A DNA stretch of 64,000 nt from Pedobacter boryungensis (GCF_013204825.1 NZ_JABMKV010000001.1:434001-498000), one strand, 5' to 3'; positions 8,186 through 17,952 are shown, numbered from the stretch's first letter. The notes: generated by a model from the sequence alone, not told the origin. A program made the numbers and translations.

Positions 8186-9574
8186 TTATAAATGAATTAC
8201 TTCTCCATATGCATCAGCTGCAGCTTCCATAATCGCTTCACTCATAGTAGGGTGAGGATGTACAGCTTTAATCATTTCATGGCCAGTAGTTTCTAATTTA
8301 CGAGCAACTACAATTTCCGCAATCATTTCGGTTACGTTAGCACCAATCATGTGTGCGCCTAATAGCTCTCCGTATTTAGCATCGAAAATCAATTTTACAA
8401 AACCATCTTTTGCACCAGCAGCACTTGCTTTACCTGACGCAGAAAATGGGAATTTGCCAATTTTTAATTCATAACCCGCTGCTTTAGCGGCTTTCTCGGT
8501 ATAACCTACAGATGCAATTTCGGGAGTGCAGTAGGTACATCCTGGAATGTTGTTGTAATCTAAAGGTTCAACATGTTGACCCGCAATTTTTTCTACACAG
8601 ATAATGCCTTCGGCAGAAGCTACATGCGCTAAAGATTGACCGCCCACTACATCACCAATAGCATAATATCCTTTTACAGAAGTATTGTAAAATTCATCAG
8701 TTACGATTTTGCCTTTTTCAGTTTTAATACCAGTTTCTTCTAAACCAATATTTTCAATATTAGCTACAACGCCGGCAGCAGAAAGAACAATATCACATTC
8801 GATCGTTTGCATTCCTGAAGCTGTTTTAACTTGGACTTTACATCCATTTCCACTTGTGTCAACAGATTCAACACTTGAAGAGGTCATGATTTCAATTCCG
8901 GTTTTTTTCAAACTACGTAGTAATTGTTTAGAAACATCTTCATCCTCTACTGGCACAATATTTTCCATAAACTCCACAATGGTAACTTTCGTACCCATTG
9001 TTGCGTAGAAATACGCAAACTCTACACCTATAGCACCAGAACCTACAACTACCATAGATTTAGGTTGTTCAGGTAAAACCATTGCTTGGCGATAGCCAAT
9101 TATTTTTTTACCATCTTGCTTTAAGTTTGGTAATTCTCTTGAACGAGCGCCTGTTGCAATTACAATATTTTTGGCTGTTAATTCTTGTTGGGTTCCATCA
9201 GCAGCTTTCACATCCACTTTGTTGCCAGGTTTTACTTTGCCTGTACCCATAATAACGTCAATTTTATTTTTTTTCATTAAAAATTGAACGCCTTTACTCA
9301 TGCCATCTGCAACACCACGACTACGTTTAATTACAGCAGCAAAATCTGTCTTTGCCTCACCAACCTGTATGCCATAATCAGCAGCATGATTTATATATTC
9401 AAATACTTGTGCACTTTTTAATAAAGCTTTGGTTGGTATGCATCCCCAGTTAAGGCATATGCCTCCTAAAGATTCTCTTTCTACAATTGCAGTTTTTAAA
9501 CCCAATTGAGAAGCTCTTATCGCAGTTACATATCCGCCAGGACCGCTGCCTATAACAATTAAATCGTAGTTCAT
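8186..9574 (-). CDS. lpdA: Dihydrolipoyl dehydrogenase (E3)
   Basis: The flavin E3 component of the 2-oxo acid dehydrogenase complexes, which re-oxidises dihydrolipoamide with NAD. The FAD motif GSGPGGYVTAIRASQLG is at the N-terminus, the redox disulfide is C40/C45 in GGICLNWGCIPTKA, the NAD motif GSGAIGVEFA is mid-protein, and HPHPTMSEAIMEA near residue 439 supplies the catalytic His. The length of 462 is standard. E1 and E2 genes are not adjacent. Confidence 0.96.
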   Translation of the reverse strand: MNYDLIVIGSGPGGYVTAIRASQLGLKTAIVERESLGGICLNWGCIPTKALLKSAQVFEYINHAADYGIQVGEAKTDFAAVIKRSRGVADGMSKGVQFLMKKNKIDVIMGTGKVKPGNKVDVKAADGTQQELTAKNIVIATGARSRELPNLKQDGKKIIGYRQAMVLPEQPKSMVVVGSGAIGVEFAYFYATMGTKVTIVEFMENIVPVEDEDVSKQLLRSLKKTGIEIMTSSSVESVDTSGNGCKVQVKTASGMQTIECDIVLSAAGVVANIENIGLEETGIKTEKGKIVTDEFYNTSVKGYYAIGDVVGGQSLAHVASAEGIICVEKIAGQHVEPLDYNNIPGCTYCTPEIASVGYTEKAAKAAGYELKIGKFPFSASGKASAAGAKDGFVKLIFDAKYGELLGAHMIGANVTEMIAEIVVARKLETTGHEMIKAVHPHPTMSEAIMEAAADAYGEVIHL

Positions 9575-9903
9575 ATCTTTTTAAAGGAAAATTAACTTAA
9601 ACAATGGTCAAAATTAAAAAAAATGTTGATTAAAATTACCTTAAAGATGTTACACACTACAATTTGACAATTATAAGTTTTCTAATCTAGTTAATAATCA
9701 TGTATAGGTTGAAACACATAAATATCAAGCGATTGATAAAGTGTTAGTTAGAGGTTTTAATCTTTATGTTAAGTGTTAATAAGTTTTGGGATAATTAATA
9801 ATTATTTAACATTGGAAATAAGAATCAGAATGAAATAAATATTTACCTTTGCAGGCGATATTTTAACATATCTTAACAAAAACAAAAAAATAATTAAAAG
9901 AGT
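9575..9903. promoter_or_regulatory. Divergent promoter region lpdA / Oar-like receptor
   Basis: A 329-base AT-rich gap. On the minus strand TAATTTTG (9616-9609) is a -7 box for lpdA. On the plus strand TACCTTTG (9844-9851) is a -7 box for the receptor, leaving a leader of about 45-50 bases. Neither has a convincing -33 box. I see no ORF or repeat in the rest. Confidence 0.5.
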
Positions 9904-12900
9904 ATGAAGAAATCTTTACTATTAAAAGTTGTAGTAATTGTTTTTGCCTTTGTTGGTTTCACCTCTGTTGCTAATGCACAGATAACTACATCGTCAATGA
10001 CAGGTACAATTAAAGACTCTAAAGAGTCTTTGCCTGGTGCCAGCGTTAAAGCTACACATACGCCAACCGGAACGGTTTATGGCGTGATTACTAATGCTGA
10101 TGGACGTTACACTATTGGTAACATGCGTGTTGGTGGTCCTTACACCATTGAAGTTAGCTTTGTAGGTTACAAACCACAAAGATTTGATGATGTTTACCTA
10201 AAATTAGGTGAGCCATTTGTATTAAATGTGACATTATCAGACAATAGCTCAACTTTAGCTACTGTTAATATTATTGGTACAGGTACAAATGCTATTTTGA
10301 ACTCTAACAAAAGCGGAGCAAATACTGTAGTGAGTAGAGCGCAAATCCAAACTTTACCAACTATTTCACGTAGTGTAAACGATATTACTCGTTTAACACC
10401 TCAGTCTAATAGCAACAATGGAATTGGTGGTGGTAACTACCGTTCTAACAACTTTTCTGTAGATGGTGCTAACTACAATAACCAATTCGGTATTGGAGCT
10501 AATATTCCTGCAGGTGGTTCTCCAATTTCTATTGATGCATTAGAGCAAATCTCTATCAATGTAACTCCATATGATGTTCGTCAGACTGGTTTTACTGGTG
10601 GTTCTGTTAATGCAGTAACTCGTTCGGGTGGTAACAGGTTTTTTGGTAACGCATTTTACACCATGCGTGGTGATGATCAACAAGGTCGTAAAATTGGTGA
10701 TTACACTATCCAAAATTTACAGAAATTAGATGAGAAAAACTATGGTGCTAGTTTTGGTGGTCCAATCATTAAAGATAAATTATTCTTTTTTGTGAACTAT
10801 GAGAGAAAAATTACTAAAGCTCCAGGAACATCTAGAATTGCGGCTACTCCAGCTTTACCTTATGGTTCAATTTCAACAGTTACCAAAACAACTGCTGATT
10901 TCATGAATACAGTTAGTTCGTATTTAGATGCTAAGTATGGTTACAAAACAGGTCCTTATCAGAATTATGAAAATATTAGTGAGAATGAAAAATTCTTTGC
11001 TCGTTTAGATTGGAATATTGCAAAAAATCACCGTTTTAGCATTCGTTATAACCAAGTAGAAAGCCAAAGTCCAAGTCCAGCAAGTACTTCAGTTACAGGT
11101 TCGGCAGTTGCTGGCTCTTTAGGGTATGGAAACGTTAGATCTGGTAATGCTTCAACTGCAGGTTTACCTTTCTTTAATTCAAACTATTATCAAGCTGCAA
11201 ACTTATATTCAGCAACTGCTGAGTTAAACTCTTCATTTGGAAATAAAGTAACTAACACTTTACGTGTTGCCTATTCTCACCAAAATGATCCAAGAAACTC
11301 TGATAGTGCTCCATTCCCTTTAGTTGATATTTTAGATAACACTCAAACAGGAACAAGTGCAGGTAACGTATTAACTACGTTTGGTTACGAAGCTTTCACA
11401 TATGGTAACTTAAGAGACGTTACTTCGTATACTTATAGTGATGATTTAAGTTTAGCTTTAGGCAAACATAATTTAACTTTAGGTTTACAAGCAGAATTTA
11501 GTACTACCAAAAATGGTTTCCAGCGTTTTGGTACTGGTTTCTATACCTTTAAATCATGGGATGATTTCGTGAATAATGCTAGACCATTACAATATTCAGT
11601 TACTTATCCTTTAACTGCTGATGGTTCGCAAGCATTCCCTTCATTCAAATTTGCTCAATATTCAGCTTATTTACAAGACGAGTTTAATGTTTCTGATCGT
11701 TTAAAATTAACTGCAGGTATTAGATTTGAACAAGCAACATATCCAGGTGTAGATGAAATTAAAACTCATCCATTGGTTGCTGCACAAACTTTTGCTAATG
11801 GTGAAAAAATCAATACTGGCGAATTACCAGAAAATAAAATGACTTATTCTCCTCGTTTCGGTTTTAACTGGGATGTAAATGGTGATCGTTCTTTACAAGT
11901 TAGAGGTGGTACAGGTATCTTTACAGGTAGAGTTCCATTTGTATGGATTGTTTCTCAATCTGGTGATGCTGGTTTAATCCAGTATACTCAAGCTTATTCT
12001 GGTGCAACTACTCCATTCTTTAACCCAAGCATTGCACCTAATTTAGTAGGTCCAAAAGGTGTTGCGGGTACAACTATACCAAGTACAATTAGTGCAATGT
12101 CTAAAGACTTAAGATTCCCTTCTACTTGGAAATCTAGTTTGGCAGTTGATGCTAAATTACCATGGGGTATCGTTGGTACATTAGAAGGAATTTATGGTAA
12201 AGATTTGTATTCGGCAGTTGCGGTTAACGTTAACTTAAAAGATCCAACTCCATTAAATATTGCTGGTTACCCAGATAACAGACCTTTCTTCGCTGCTACA
12301 GCATTTGATAAACAAGCAGTTCCATTGACTTCAGGTGGTTTAGTTGCAGCTAGTTCTGCAACAACTTCAAACACTTTGTTCAATGCAATTAAAATGAAAA
12401 ATGCTAAAGGCGGATACAATTGGAGTTTAACAGGTCAGTTAAGCAAACAATTTAGTAGAGGTTTGGGCTTAATGGTTGCATATACAAAATCAGATCAACG
12501 TAACTTTGGAGATGGAAGTGGTGATCAATTGTTAAACTTATGGTCAATTCCTCAAACATCTTCAAACCCTAATGTTGCATCTTTAAGCTATTCATCTAAC
12601 TTGAATCCTGATCGTGTAATTGCATCGGTTTCTTACAAAAAAGAATACTTCAAAAACTTAGCGACTTCAATCGCATTATTCTATGAAGGTTCTCAACAAG
12701 GAAGATTCTCTTATACCTATTCAGCAGATTTTAACCGCGATGGACAAACAAACGATTTGATTTATGTGCCGAAAGATGCATCTGAAATTACTTTCAGTGG
12801 AAATGTTGTTATTGCAGCTACTGCAACAACTCCTGCTAAAACCTATACACCTCAACAACAAAGTGATATTTTCATGGCTTACATTGAGCAAGATGATTAC

Positions 12901-13266
12901 TTGAAAACACGCAAAGGTCAATATGCAGAGCGCAATGGTGCTAAATCTCCATGGAGAAATCAAGTTGATTTTAGATTAACACAAGAAGTTTTCAAAAATG
13001 TTGGAAATACTAAAAATTCAGTACAGTTCTCTGTTGATATTTTCAACGTAGGTAACATGTTGAACAAAAATTGGGGTAACATTAATTTCGTAAATAATGC
13101 TGCAATTTTAGTTCCTCAAAATGTGACAGCAATTAATGCTACTACTAAACCAACATTTAGAATGAACACTGCAAATGGTGATATTGTAAGAACTACTTTT
13201 GGTACTTCTCAAACTATTTCATCTACATTTTATATGCAATTTGGCTTACGTTATAACTTTAACTAA
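9904..13266 (+). CDS. Oar-like TonB-dependent receptor
   Basis: A 1120-residue outer-membrane TonB-dependent transporter. Residues 1-25 are a signal peptide (ending VANAQ). Residues 30-120 form a carboxypeptidase-regulatory-like domain (MTGTIKDSKESLPGASVKAT, GRYTIGNMRVGGPYTIEVSFVGY). A plug follows (residues about 125-240, with GGNYRSNNFSVDGANYNNQFG and FTGGSVNAVTRSGGN), then a large beta-barrel ending in a terminal aromatic strand. The lack of a SusD partner and the FTGGSVNAVTRSGGNRFFGN pattern place it with Oar-like rather than SusC receptors. The ligand is unknown. It is monocistronic, with a strong terminator. Confidence 0.9.
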   Translation: MKKSLLLKVVVIVFAFVGFTSVANAQITTSSMTGTIKDSKESLPGASVKATHTPTGTVYGVITNADGRYTIGNMRVGGPYTIEVSFVGYKPQRFDDVYLKLGEPFVLNVTLSDNSSTLATVNIIGTGTNAILNSNKSGANTVVSRAQIQTLPTISRSVNDITRLTPQSNSNNGIGGGNYRSNNFSVDGANYNNQFGIGANIPAGGSPISIDALEQISINVTPYDVRQTGFTGGSVNAVTRSGGNRFFGNAFYTMRGDDQQGRKIGDYTIQNLQKLDEKNYGASFGGPIIKDKLFFFVNYERKITKAPGTSRIAATPALPYGSISTVTKTTADFMNTVSSYLDAKYGYKTGPYQNYENISENEKFFARLDWNIAKNHRFSIRYNQVESQSPSPASTSVTGSAVAGSLGYGNVRSGNASTAGLPFFNSNYYQAANLYSATAELNSSFGNKVTNTLRVAYSHQNDPRNSDSAPFPLVDILDNTQTGTSAGNVLTTFGYEAFTYGNLRDVTSYTYSDDLSLALGKHNLTLGLQAEFSTTKNGFQRFGTGFYTFKSWDDFVNNARPLQYSVTYPLTADGSQAFPSFKFAQYSAYLQDEFNVSDRLKLTAGIRFEQATYPGVDEIKTHPLVAAQTFANGEKINTGELPENKMTYSPRFGFNWDVNGDRSLQVRGGTGIFTGRVPFVWIVSQSGDAGLIQYTQAYSGATTPFFNPSIAPNLVGPKGVAGTTIPSTISAMSKDLRFPSTWKSSLAVDAKLPWGIVGTLEGIYGKDLYSAVAVNVNLKDPTPLNIAGYPDNRPFFAATAFDKQAVPLTSGGLVAASSATTSNTLFNAIKMKNAKGGYNWSLTGQLSKQFSRGLGLMVAYTKSDQRNFGDGSGDQLLNLWSIPQTSSNPNVASLSYSSNLNPDRVIASVSYKKEYFKNLATSIALFYEGSQQGRFSYTYSADFNRDGQTNDLIYVPKDASEITFSGNVVIAATATTPAKTYTPQQQSDIFMAYIEQDDYLKTRKGQYAERNGAKSPWRNQVDFRLTQEVFKNVGNTKNSVQFSVDIFNVGNMLNKNWGNINFVNNAAILVPQNVTAINATTKPTFRMNTANGDIVRTTFGTSQTISSTFYMQFGLRYNFN

Positions 13267-13286
13267 GATTAAATACATTTAATGTA

Positions 13287-13325
13287 AAATCCCGCTAACC
13301 TGAATTGGTTAGCGGGATTTTTTTT
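13287..13325 (+). terminator. Strong intrinsic terminator
   Basis: AATCCCGCTAACC and GGTTAGCGGGATT pair perfectly around a six-base loop and are followed by a T-run. It is about 20 bases after the receptor stop. Confidence 0.93.
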
Positions 13326-13384
13326 GGATTGCAGTTTAAACAATTCACAATTCGTATCTTGTGATGAAAACAAACCTCAAAACC

Positions 13385-14236
13385 ATGGATCAAAAAATTA
13401 TTACACTTTACGATTCGTATACTCACAGTCAACTAAGTAGAAAAGAGTTTATGAAAAAACTAGCTATTTTAACAGGTAGTACTGCTTTAGCTTTAACTGT
13501 TTTGCCTTTATTAGAAAATAACTATGTAGCTGCAGCTCCATTTAATAATGAGAATGTGATGAGTGAAAACATTACTTATCCAGGTGTTGATGGAGATATG
13601 AAAGCTGTTTTAGCGCAACCAAAAGGTAAAAATAAATTAGGGAGCGTTCTAGTTATACATGAGAATAGGGGGCTTAATCCGCATATTATTGATGTAACTA
13701 AAAGGGTGGCTGCTGAAGGTTTCTTGGCTTTAGGTGTTGATGCTTTGTCGCCATTTGGTGGTACACCTACTGATGAAGATAAGGGAAGGGAATTGATTGG
13801 AAAGCTGGATGCTGAAAAAAATCTTCAAAACTATTTGAAAGGATTAGAATTTTTAAGAGACCATAAAAATAGCAATGGAAAAACAGCTTGCATTGGTTTT
13901 TGTTGGGGTGGAGGCATGGCTAATAAATTAGCTGTAAATGATTCTAAATTACAAGCCGCTGTTGCCTACTATGGAGCTCAGCCAAAAGCAGAAGATGTAT
14001 CTAAAATTAAAGCAAGTATTATGCTCCATTATGGTGGGTTGGATGAACGTATTAATGCTGGAATTCCTGCTTATGAAGCCGCATTAAAGCAAAACAACGT
14101 AGAGTATAAAATCTTTATTTATGATGATGTAAATCATGCATTTAATAACAATACTTCACCAACAAGGTACAATGAAGCAGCCGCTAAACTAGCTTGGCAA
14201 AGGACTATTGATTTATTTAAAGCAAAAATAGGATAA
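13385..14236 (+). CDS. Dienelactone hydrolase family alpha/beta hydrolase
   Basis: An alpha/beta hydrolase of the dienelactone hydrolase family with the catalytic Cys in GFCWGGG, Asp in GGLDERI and His in NHAF, and the ion-pair Glu in HENRGLNPH. The N-terminus has LSRKEFMKKLAILTGSTALALTVLPLL, a signal of Tat-like layout with only one arginine, suggesting export. ATG at 13385 is preferred; GTG 13361 and ATG 13364 are in-frame alternatives. The length is 283 residues. The true substrate is unlikely to be dienelactone, as no catechol pathway genes are present. Confidence 0.88.
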   Translation: MDQKIITLYDSYTHSQLSRKEFMKKLAILTGSTALALTVLPLLENNYVAAAPFNNENVMSENITYPGVDGDMKAVLAQPKGKNKLGSVLVIHENRGLNPHIIDVTKRVAAEGFLALGVDALSPFGGTPTDEDKGRELIGKLDAEKNLQNYLKGLEFLRDHKNSNGKTACIGFCWGGGMANKLAVNDSKLQAAVAYYGAQPKAEDVSKIKASIMLHYGGLDERINAGIPAYEAALKQNNVEYKIFIYDDVNHAFNNNTSPTRYNEAAAKLAWQRTIDLFKAKIG

Positions 14237-14240
14237 TGCT

Positions 14241-14345
14241 CGTCATTTCGCCCTTGTGGAGAAATCTTTCTACTAATTAAAATTACATCGAGTACGAGGC
14301 ACCTTAAGGATCTCTCCGTTACGCTGCGCTCCAGTCGAGATGACA
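14241..14345. repeat. Dispersed intergenic palindromic element
   Basis: Ends GTCATTTCG (14242-14250) and CGAGATGAC (14336-14344) are inverted repeats with one wobble. The right part carries GGAGAGA-type and GCGCAGCG-type sequence that recurs in the opposite orientation at 26019-26054. It separates the convergent hydrolase and purM genes. Confidence 0.75.
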
Positions 14346-14351
14346 ATTTGT

Positions 14352-15539
14352 TTAATTATAAACAAATTCTCCAAACTCACTCGTTAATGTAACTTGTTTT
14401 TGGTTTCCTTTTTCTACTCGACCAATTATCTGCGCATCAATATTAAAGCTTTTAGAGATTGCAATAATATCATCAGCAATTGCTTGAGGAATATAAATCT
14501 CCATTCTATGCCCCATATTAAATACTTTGTACATTTCTTTCCAGTCGGTGCCAGATTGTTCCTGTATCAATTTAAATAAAGGTGGAATAGGGAATAGGTT
14601 GTCTTTAATTACATGAACATCATTATTAATGAAATGCAATACTTTGGTTTGTGCACCACCACTGCAATGAACTAAACCATGAATATCTTTGCGATATGCA
14701 TCTAAAATCTTTTTAATCACCGGAGCGTAAGTGCGTGTAGGAGAGAGCACTAATTTTCCAATCGTTATGCTTAGCGAAGTCGAAGCATCTATTTCAATTG
14801 TATCTGTTAATCGCTTACCCCCAGAAAAAACCAAATCTAAAGGTACAGCTGGATCAAAACTTTCAGGGTACTTATTCGCAATAGATTTTTCAAATACATC
14901 GTGACGAGCGGATGTTAATCCGTTAGAGCCCATTCCTCCATTGTATTCAGTTTCATAAGTTGATTGACCATATGAAGCTAAACCAACAATTACATTACCA
15001 TCTTGAATAGTATGGTTACTGATAATTTCCTCCCGCTTAATACGACAAGTAACGGTAGAATCAACAATAATAGTTCTTACTAAATCACCAACATCAGCAG
15101 TTTCTCCGCCAGTAGAAAAAATGGAAATTCCTAAAGCTCTTAAATCTGCTAAAATTTCTTCAGTGCCATTAATAATTGCTGCAATAACTTCCCCAGGAAT
15201 AAGGTTTTTATTACGTCCAATGGTTGAGGATAATAGGATGTTTTCGGTAGCACCAACACAAATTAAATCATCTAAATTCATGATAATTGCATCTTGAGCT
15301 ATGCCTTTCCAAACCGAAATATCACCAGTTTCTTTCCAATAGGTATAAGCTAAGGAAGATTTGGTTCCAGCGCCATCGGCATGCATAATGTTGCAGTAGG
15401 TTTCATCATTTCCTAAAATATCTGGAATAATTTTACAAAATGCTTGTGGGAAAATACCTTTATCAATGTTTTTGATAGCAGCATGAACATCTTCTTTTGA
15501 TGCAGAAACACCACGCTGGTTATACCTGTTATCGCTCAT
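14352..15539 (-). CDS. purM: Phosphoribosylformylglycinamidine cyclo-ligase (AIR synthase)
   Basis: PurM closes the imidazole ring of AIR in purine synthesis, using ATP. The AIRS N-terminal part has HADGAGTKSS and DAIIMNLDDLICVGA; the C-terminal part has LVLSPTRTYAPVIKK, GLVHCSGG and FNMGHRMEI. At 395 residues it is the Bacteroidota-type long form. The stretch DASTSLSIT (encoded around 14763-14790) matches the coding of an intergenic-repeat-like palindrome and looks like an in-frame insertion just before IGKLVLSPTRTY. The reading frame is otherwise intact, so the protein is probably functional. The start codon is only 8 bases after a perfect -7 box. Confidence 0.93.
   Translation of the reverse strand: MSDNRYNQRGVSASKEDVHAAIKNIDKGIFPQAFCKIIPDILGNDETYCNIMHADGAGTKSSLAYTYWKETGDISVWKGIAQDAIIMNLDDLICVGATENILLSSTIGRNKNLIPGEVIAAIINGTEEILADLRALGISIFSTGGETADVGDLVRTIIVDSTVTCRIKREEIISNHTIQDGNVIVGLASYGQSTYETEYNGGMGSNGLTSARHDVFEKSIANKYPESFDPAVPLDLVFSGGKRLTDTIEIDASTSLSITIGKLVLSPTRTYAPVIKKILDAYRKDIHGLVHCSGGAQTKVLHFINNDVHVIKDNLFPIPPLFKLIQEQSGTDWKEMYKVFNMGHRMEIYIPQAIADDIIAISKSFNIDAQIIGRVEKGNQKQVTLTSEFGEFVYN
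14767..14788. repeat. Repeat-like palindrome inside purM
   Basis: A 22-base segment with ends ATGCTT and AAGCAT that, on the coding strand, contains CTTCGACTTCGCTAAGCAT. This looks like the CTTCGACTTCGCT arm of dispersed intergenic repeats. It keeps the purM frame open. Confidence 0.6.
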
Positions 15540-15547
15540 ATTGCTTG

Positions 15548-15555
15548 CAAAGATA
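15548..15555 (-). promoter_or_regulatory. -7 box of purM
   Basis: TATCTTTG on the minus strand is a perfect TAnnTTTG. Only 8 bases separate it from the ATG, so the transcript would have almost no leader. Confidence 0.55.
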
Positions 15556-15602
15556 ATGTTTTAGTCAGAAAGTATATAGTTAGAATGTTCGAAAGTATGC
15601 AT

Positions 15603-15640
15603 AAAAAAAGCGTCCAAATTTATATCTGAACGCTTTTAGT
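15603..15640 (-). terminator. Terminator of glutamine synthetase gene
   Basis: On the minus strand AAAAGCGTTCAGAT and ATTTGGACGCTTTT pair over 14 bp with two wobbles, followed by Ts. It is 18 bases beyond the glnN stop. Confidence 0.85.
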
Positions 15641-15657
15641 ATTAAAACTGGAAAAAA

Positions 15658-17841
15658 CTATTTTAAGAAAAGTAATTCTCTGAATTTAGGCAATGGCCAA
15701 ACGCTATCGTCAACAATTTGCTCTAATTTATCAGTATGGTAACGAATAGTGTCAAAGTAAACTTTCACTTTTTCGTCATAACCTATCGCTTTCTCACGGC
15801 TATCCTCAATCGCATTAGTTTTCTTGCGTTCTTCTAACATTGCATCGATATTAGTTTTAACAATATTAATGTGCTCAGATAGTTTGCTGATAATTGCTAA
15901 TGGAGTAGCGATAGCTTCTTTGCTTAAACCAAGTTCTTTTAATCCTTTTGCATTTTCAATTAATACATTTTGATAAGCGATAGCGGCAGGTAAAATTTGG
16001 CTGTTTGCCACATCACCCATTACACGAGCTTCAATTTGTAATTTTCTGAAGAAACTTTCTAATAAAATCTCATGACGAGCGTGTAATTCGCGTTTGCTGA
16101 AGATATTAGTTTTAGTAAATAATTCAGTCGATTTATCGCTTACATAAGCATCTAAAGCTTTTGGTGTAGTTTTAATGTTTGATAAACCGCGTTTTGCAGC
16201 TTCATCAGCCCATTCTTGACTGTAACCATTTCCTTCAAAACGAATGTCTTTAGATTCTTTGATATATCTTTTGATAACCGTTAATAAGGCAACATCTTTT
16301 TTATCGCCTTTTTTAATCAATTTATCTACATCGGTTTTAAATTTAACCAATTGATCTGCAACGATCGCATTTAAAACCGTCATTGGAGCAGATGAATTCG
16401 CTGTAGAACCTACAGCTCTTAATTCGAATTTGTTACCTGTAAATGCGAAGGGAGAAGTACGGTTACGATCTGTATTATCCAAAGTAATTTGCGGAATTTT
16501 AGGAATACCTAACCATAAACCATTATCTTCTTTGGTTTTTTTGCTGATGCGAGAATGCTCAATTTCATCTAATATTTCATCTAATTGTTGACCTAGGAAG
16601 ATAGAAATAATTGCTGGTGGAGCTTCGTTAGCGCCTAAACGGTGATCGTTGCTTACTGAAGTGATGCTTGCTCTTAATAAATCTGCATGTTCATGAACAG
16701 CTTTAATGGTGTTCACGAAAAATGCTAAGAACATCAAGTTGTTTTTTGGTGTTTTTCCTGGTGCTAATAAATTTTTACCAGTATCTGTGATTAAAGACCA
16801 GTTATTGTGTTTCCCAGAACCGTTGATGCCTGCGTATGGTTTCTCGTGTAATAAAACTTTAAAGTTATGACGGCGGGCAACTTTTTCCATTAAATCCATC
16901 AACAACTGATTGTGATCAATCGCTAAGTTGATTTCTTCGTAAATAGGAGCACATTCAAATTGAGAAGGAGCAACCTCATTATGACGAGTTTTTAAAGGAA
17001 TACCTAATTTTAAAGCTTCATTTTCGAAATCTACCATGTAAGCAAATACACGCTCAGGAATAGAACCAAAATAATGATCTTCTAATTGTTGACCTTTAGC
17101 AGACATATGTCCGAATAAGGTACGGCCAGTCATTACTAAATCTGGACGAGCATTAAATAAAGCGAGGTCAACTAAGAAATATTCTTGCTCTATACCTAAT
17201 GAAGCAGTTACTTTAGTAATACCTTTATCGAAATATTGACAAACATCAACAGCTGCTTTATCCATAGCAGCTAATGCTTTTAATAAAGGTGCTTTATAAT
17301 CTAAAGATTCCCCTGTATATGAAATAAATACAGTTGGAATACAAAGTGTTTTTCCAGCTTTGCTCTCCATAATAAATGCAGGAGAAGAAGGATCCCAAGC
17401 TGTATAACCACGAGCTTCGAATGTATTACGGATACCACCATTTGGGAAACTTGAAGCATCTGGTTCTTGTTGAACTAGTGCGCTACCAGCAAATTTTTCA
17501 ATTGCTCCGTCGCCACTAGGTTCAAAGAATGAATCATGTTTCTCTGCAGTAGATCCAGTTAAAGGTTGAAACCAATGTGTATAATGAGTAGCGCCTTTAC
17601 TCATTGCCCAAGTTTTCATTGCAGAGGCAATTTGATTTGCATCGTCTTGATTAATTAATTCTCCTTGACCTATTGTAGAAATTAATTTTTCATAAACTTC
17701 TTTAGATAAGAAGTCTCTCATTTTTTTCTTATCAAAAACATTCGAACCAAAAAATTCAGAAATTTTCGATGATGGTGCATGAACTTCTGGTGAAATTCTA
17801 TTTTGCGCCTCTTTTAGAGCAATTGTTCTTAGACTTTTCAT
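15658..17841 (-). CDS. glnN: Type III glutamine synthetase
   Basis: This enzyme assimilates ammonia by ATP-dependent amidation of glutamate. At 727 residues it is of the GSIII class, much longer than GSI, with the family landmarks GIEQEYFLVD, FENEALKLGIPLKTRHNEVAPSQFECAP, NGSGKHNNWSL and FRKLQIEARVMGDVA. The N-terminal half-domain around FGSNVFDKKKMRDFLS is also GSIII-specific. It is monocistronic with its own terminator. The 5' leader, from a -7 box at 17945-17952, holds a 17-bp hairpin, which suggests regulation at the leader. Confidence 0.96.
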   Translation of the reverse strand: MKSLRTIALKEAQNRISPEVHAPSSKISEFFGSNVFDKKKMRDFLSKEVYEKLISTIGQGELINQDDANQIASAMKTWAMSKGATHYTHWFQPLTGSTAEKHDSFFEPSGDGAIEKFAGSALVQQEPDASSFPNGGIRNTFEARGYTAWDPSSPAFIMESKAGKTLCIPTVFISYTGESLDYKAPLLKALAAMDKAAVDVCQYFDKGITKVTASLGIEQEYFLVDLALFNARPDLVMTGRTLFGHMSAKGQQLEDHYFGSIPERVFAYMVDFENEALKLGIPLKTRHNEVAPSQFECAPIYEEINLAIDHNQLLMDLMEKVARRHNFKVLLHEKPYAGINGSGKHNNWSLITDTGKNLLAPGKTPKNNLMFLAFFVNTIKAVHEHADLLRASITSVSNDHRLGANEAPPAIISIFLGQQLDEILDEIEHSRISKKTKEDNGLWLGIPKIPQITLDNTDRNRTSPFAFTGNKFELRAVGSTANSSAPMTVLNAIVADQLVKFKTDVDKLIKKGDKKDVALLTVIKRYIKESKDIRFEGNGYSQEWADEAAKRGLSNIKTTPKALDAYVSDKSTELFTKTNIFSKRELHARHEILLESFFRKLQIEARVMGDVANSQILPAAIAYQNVLIENAKGLKELGLSKEAIATPLAIISKLSEHINIVKTNIDAMLEERKKTNAIEDSREKAIGYDEKVKVYFDTIRYHTDKLEQIVDDSVWPLPKFRELLFLK

Positions 17842-17868
17842 TGATTAATAATTATTTTTATCTGTTAT

Positions 17869-17922
17869 GAAGCTATCATGAGTTTTTTTTGTGGTTTTAA
17901 AATGTAAACTCATGATGGTTTC
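17869..17922 (-). promoter_or_regulatory. Long hairpin in the glnN 5' leader
   Basis: GAAGCTATCATGAGTTT (17869-17885) and AAACTCATGATGGTTTC (17906-17922) form a 17-bp stem with two wobbles and a 20-base loop. It lies between the predicted transcription start and the glnN ATG, ending 27 bases before the ATG. No T-run follows on the minus strand, so it is not a simple terminator. It could be an operator or an RNA control element. Confidence 0.6.
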
Positions 17923-17944
17923 ATTGATTTATTTAAATTTTATT

Positions 17945-17952
17945 CAAAAATA
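17945..17952 (-). promoter_or_regulatory. -7 box of glnN
   Basis: TATTTTTG on the minus strand matches TAnnTTTG. It predicts a leader of about 95-100 bases. The rest of the 296-base gap towards tonB is very AT-rich, with no other clear motif. Confidence 0.45.

Noticed and set aside
17869-17922. Intrinsic terminator upstream of glnN
   Set aside because: No T-run follows the stem on the minus strand, and there is no upstream gene on that strand for it to end.
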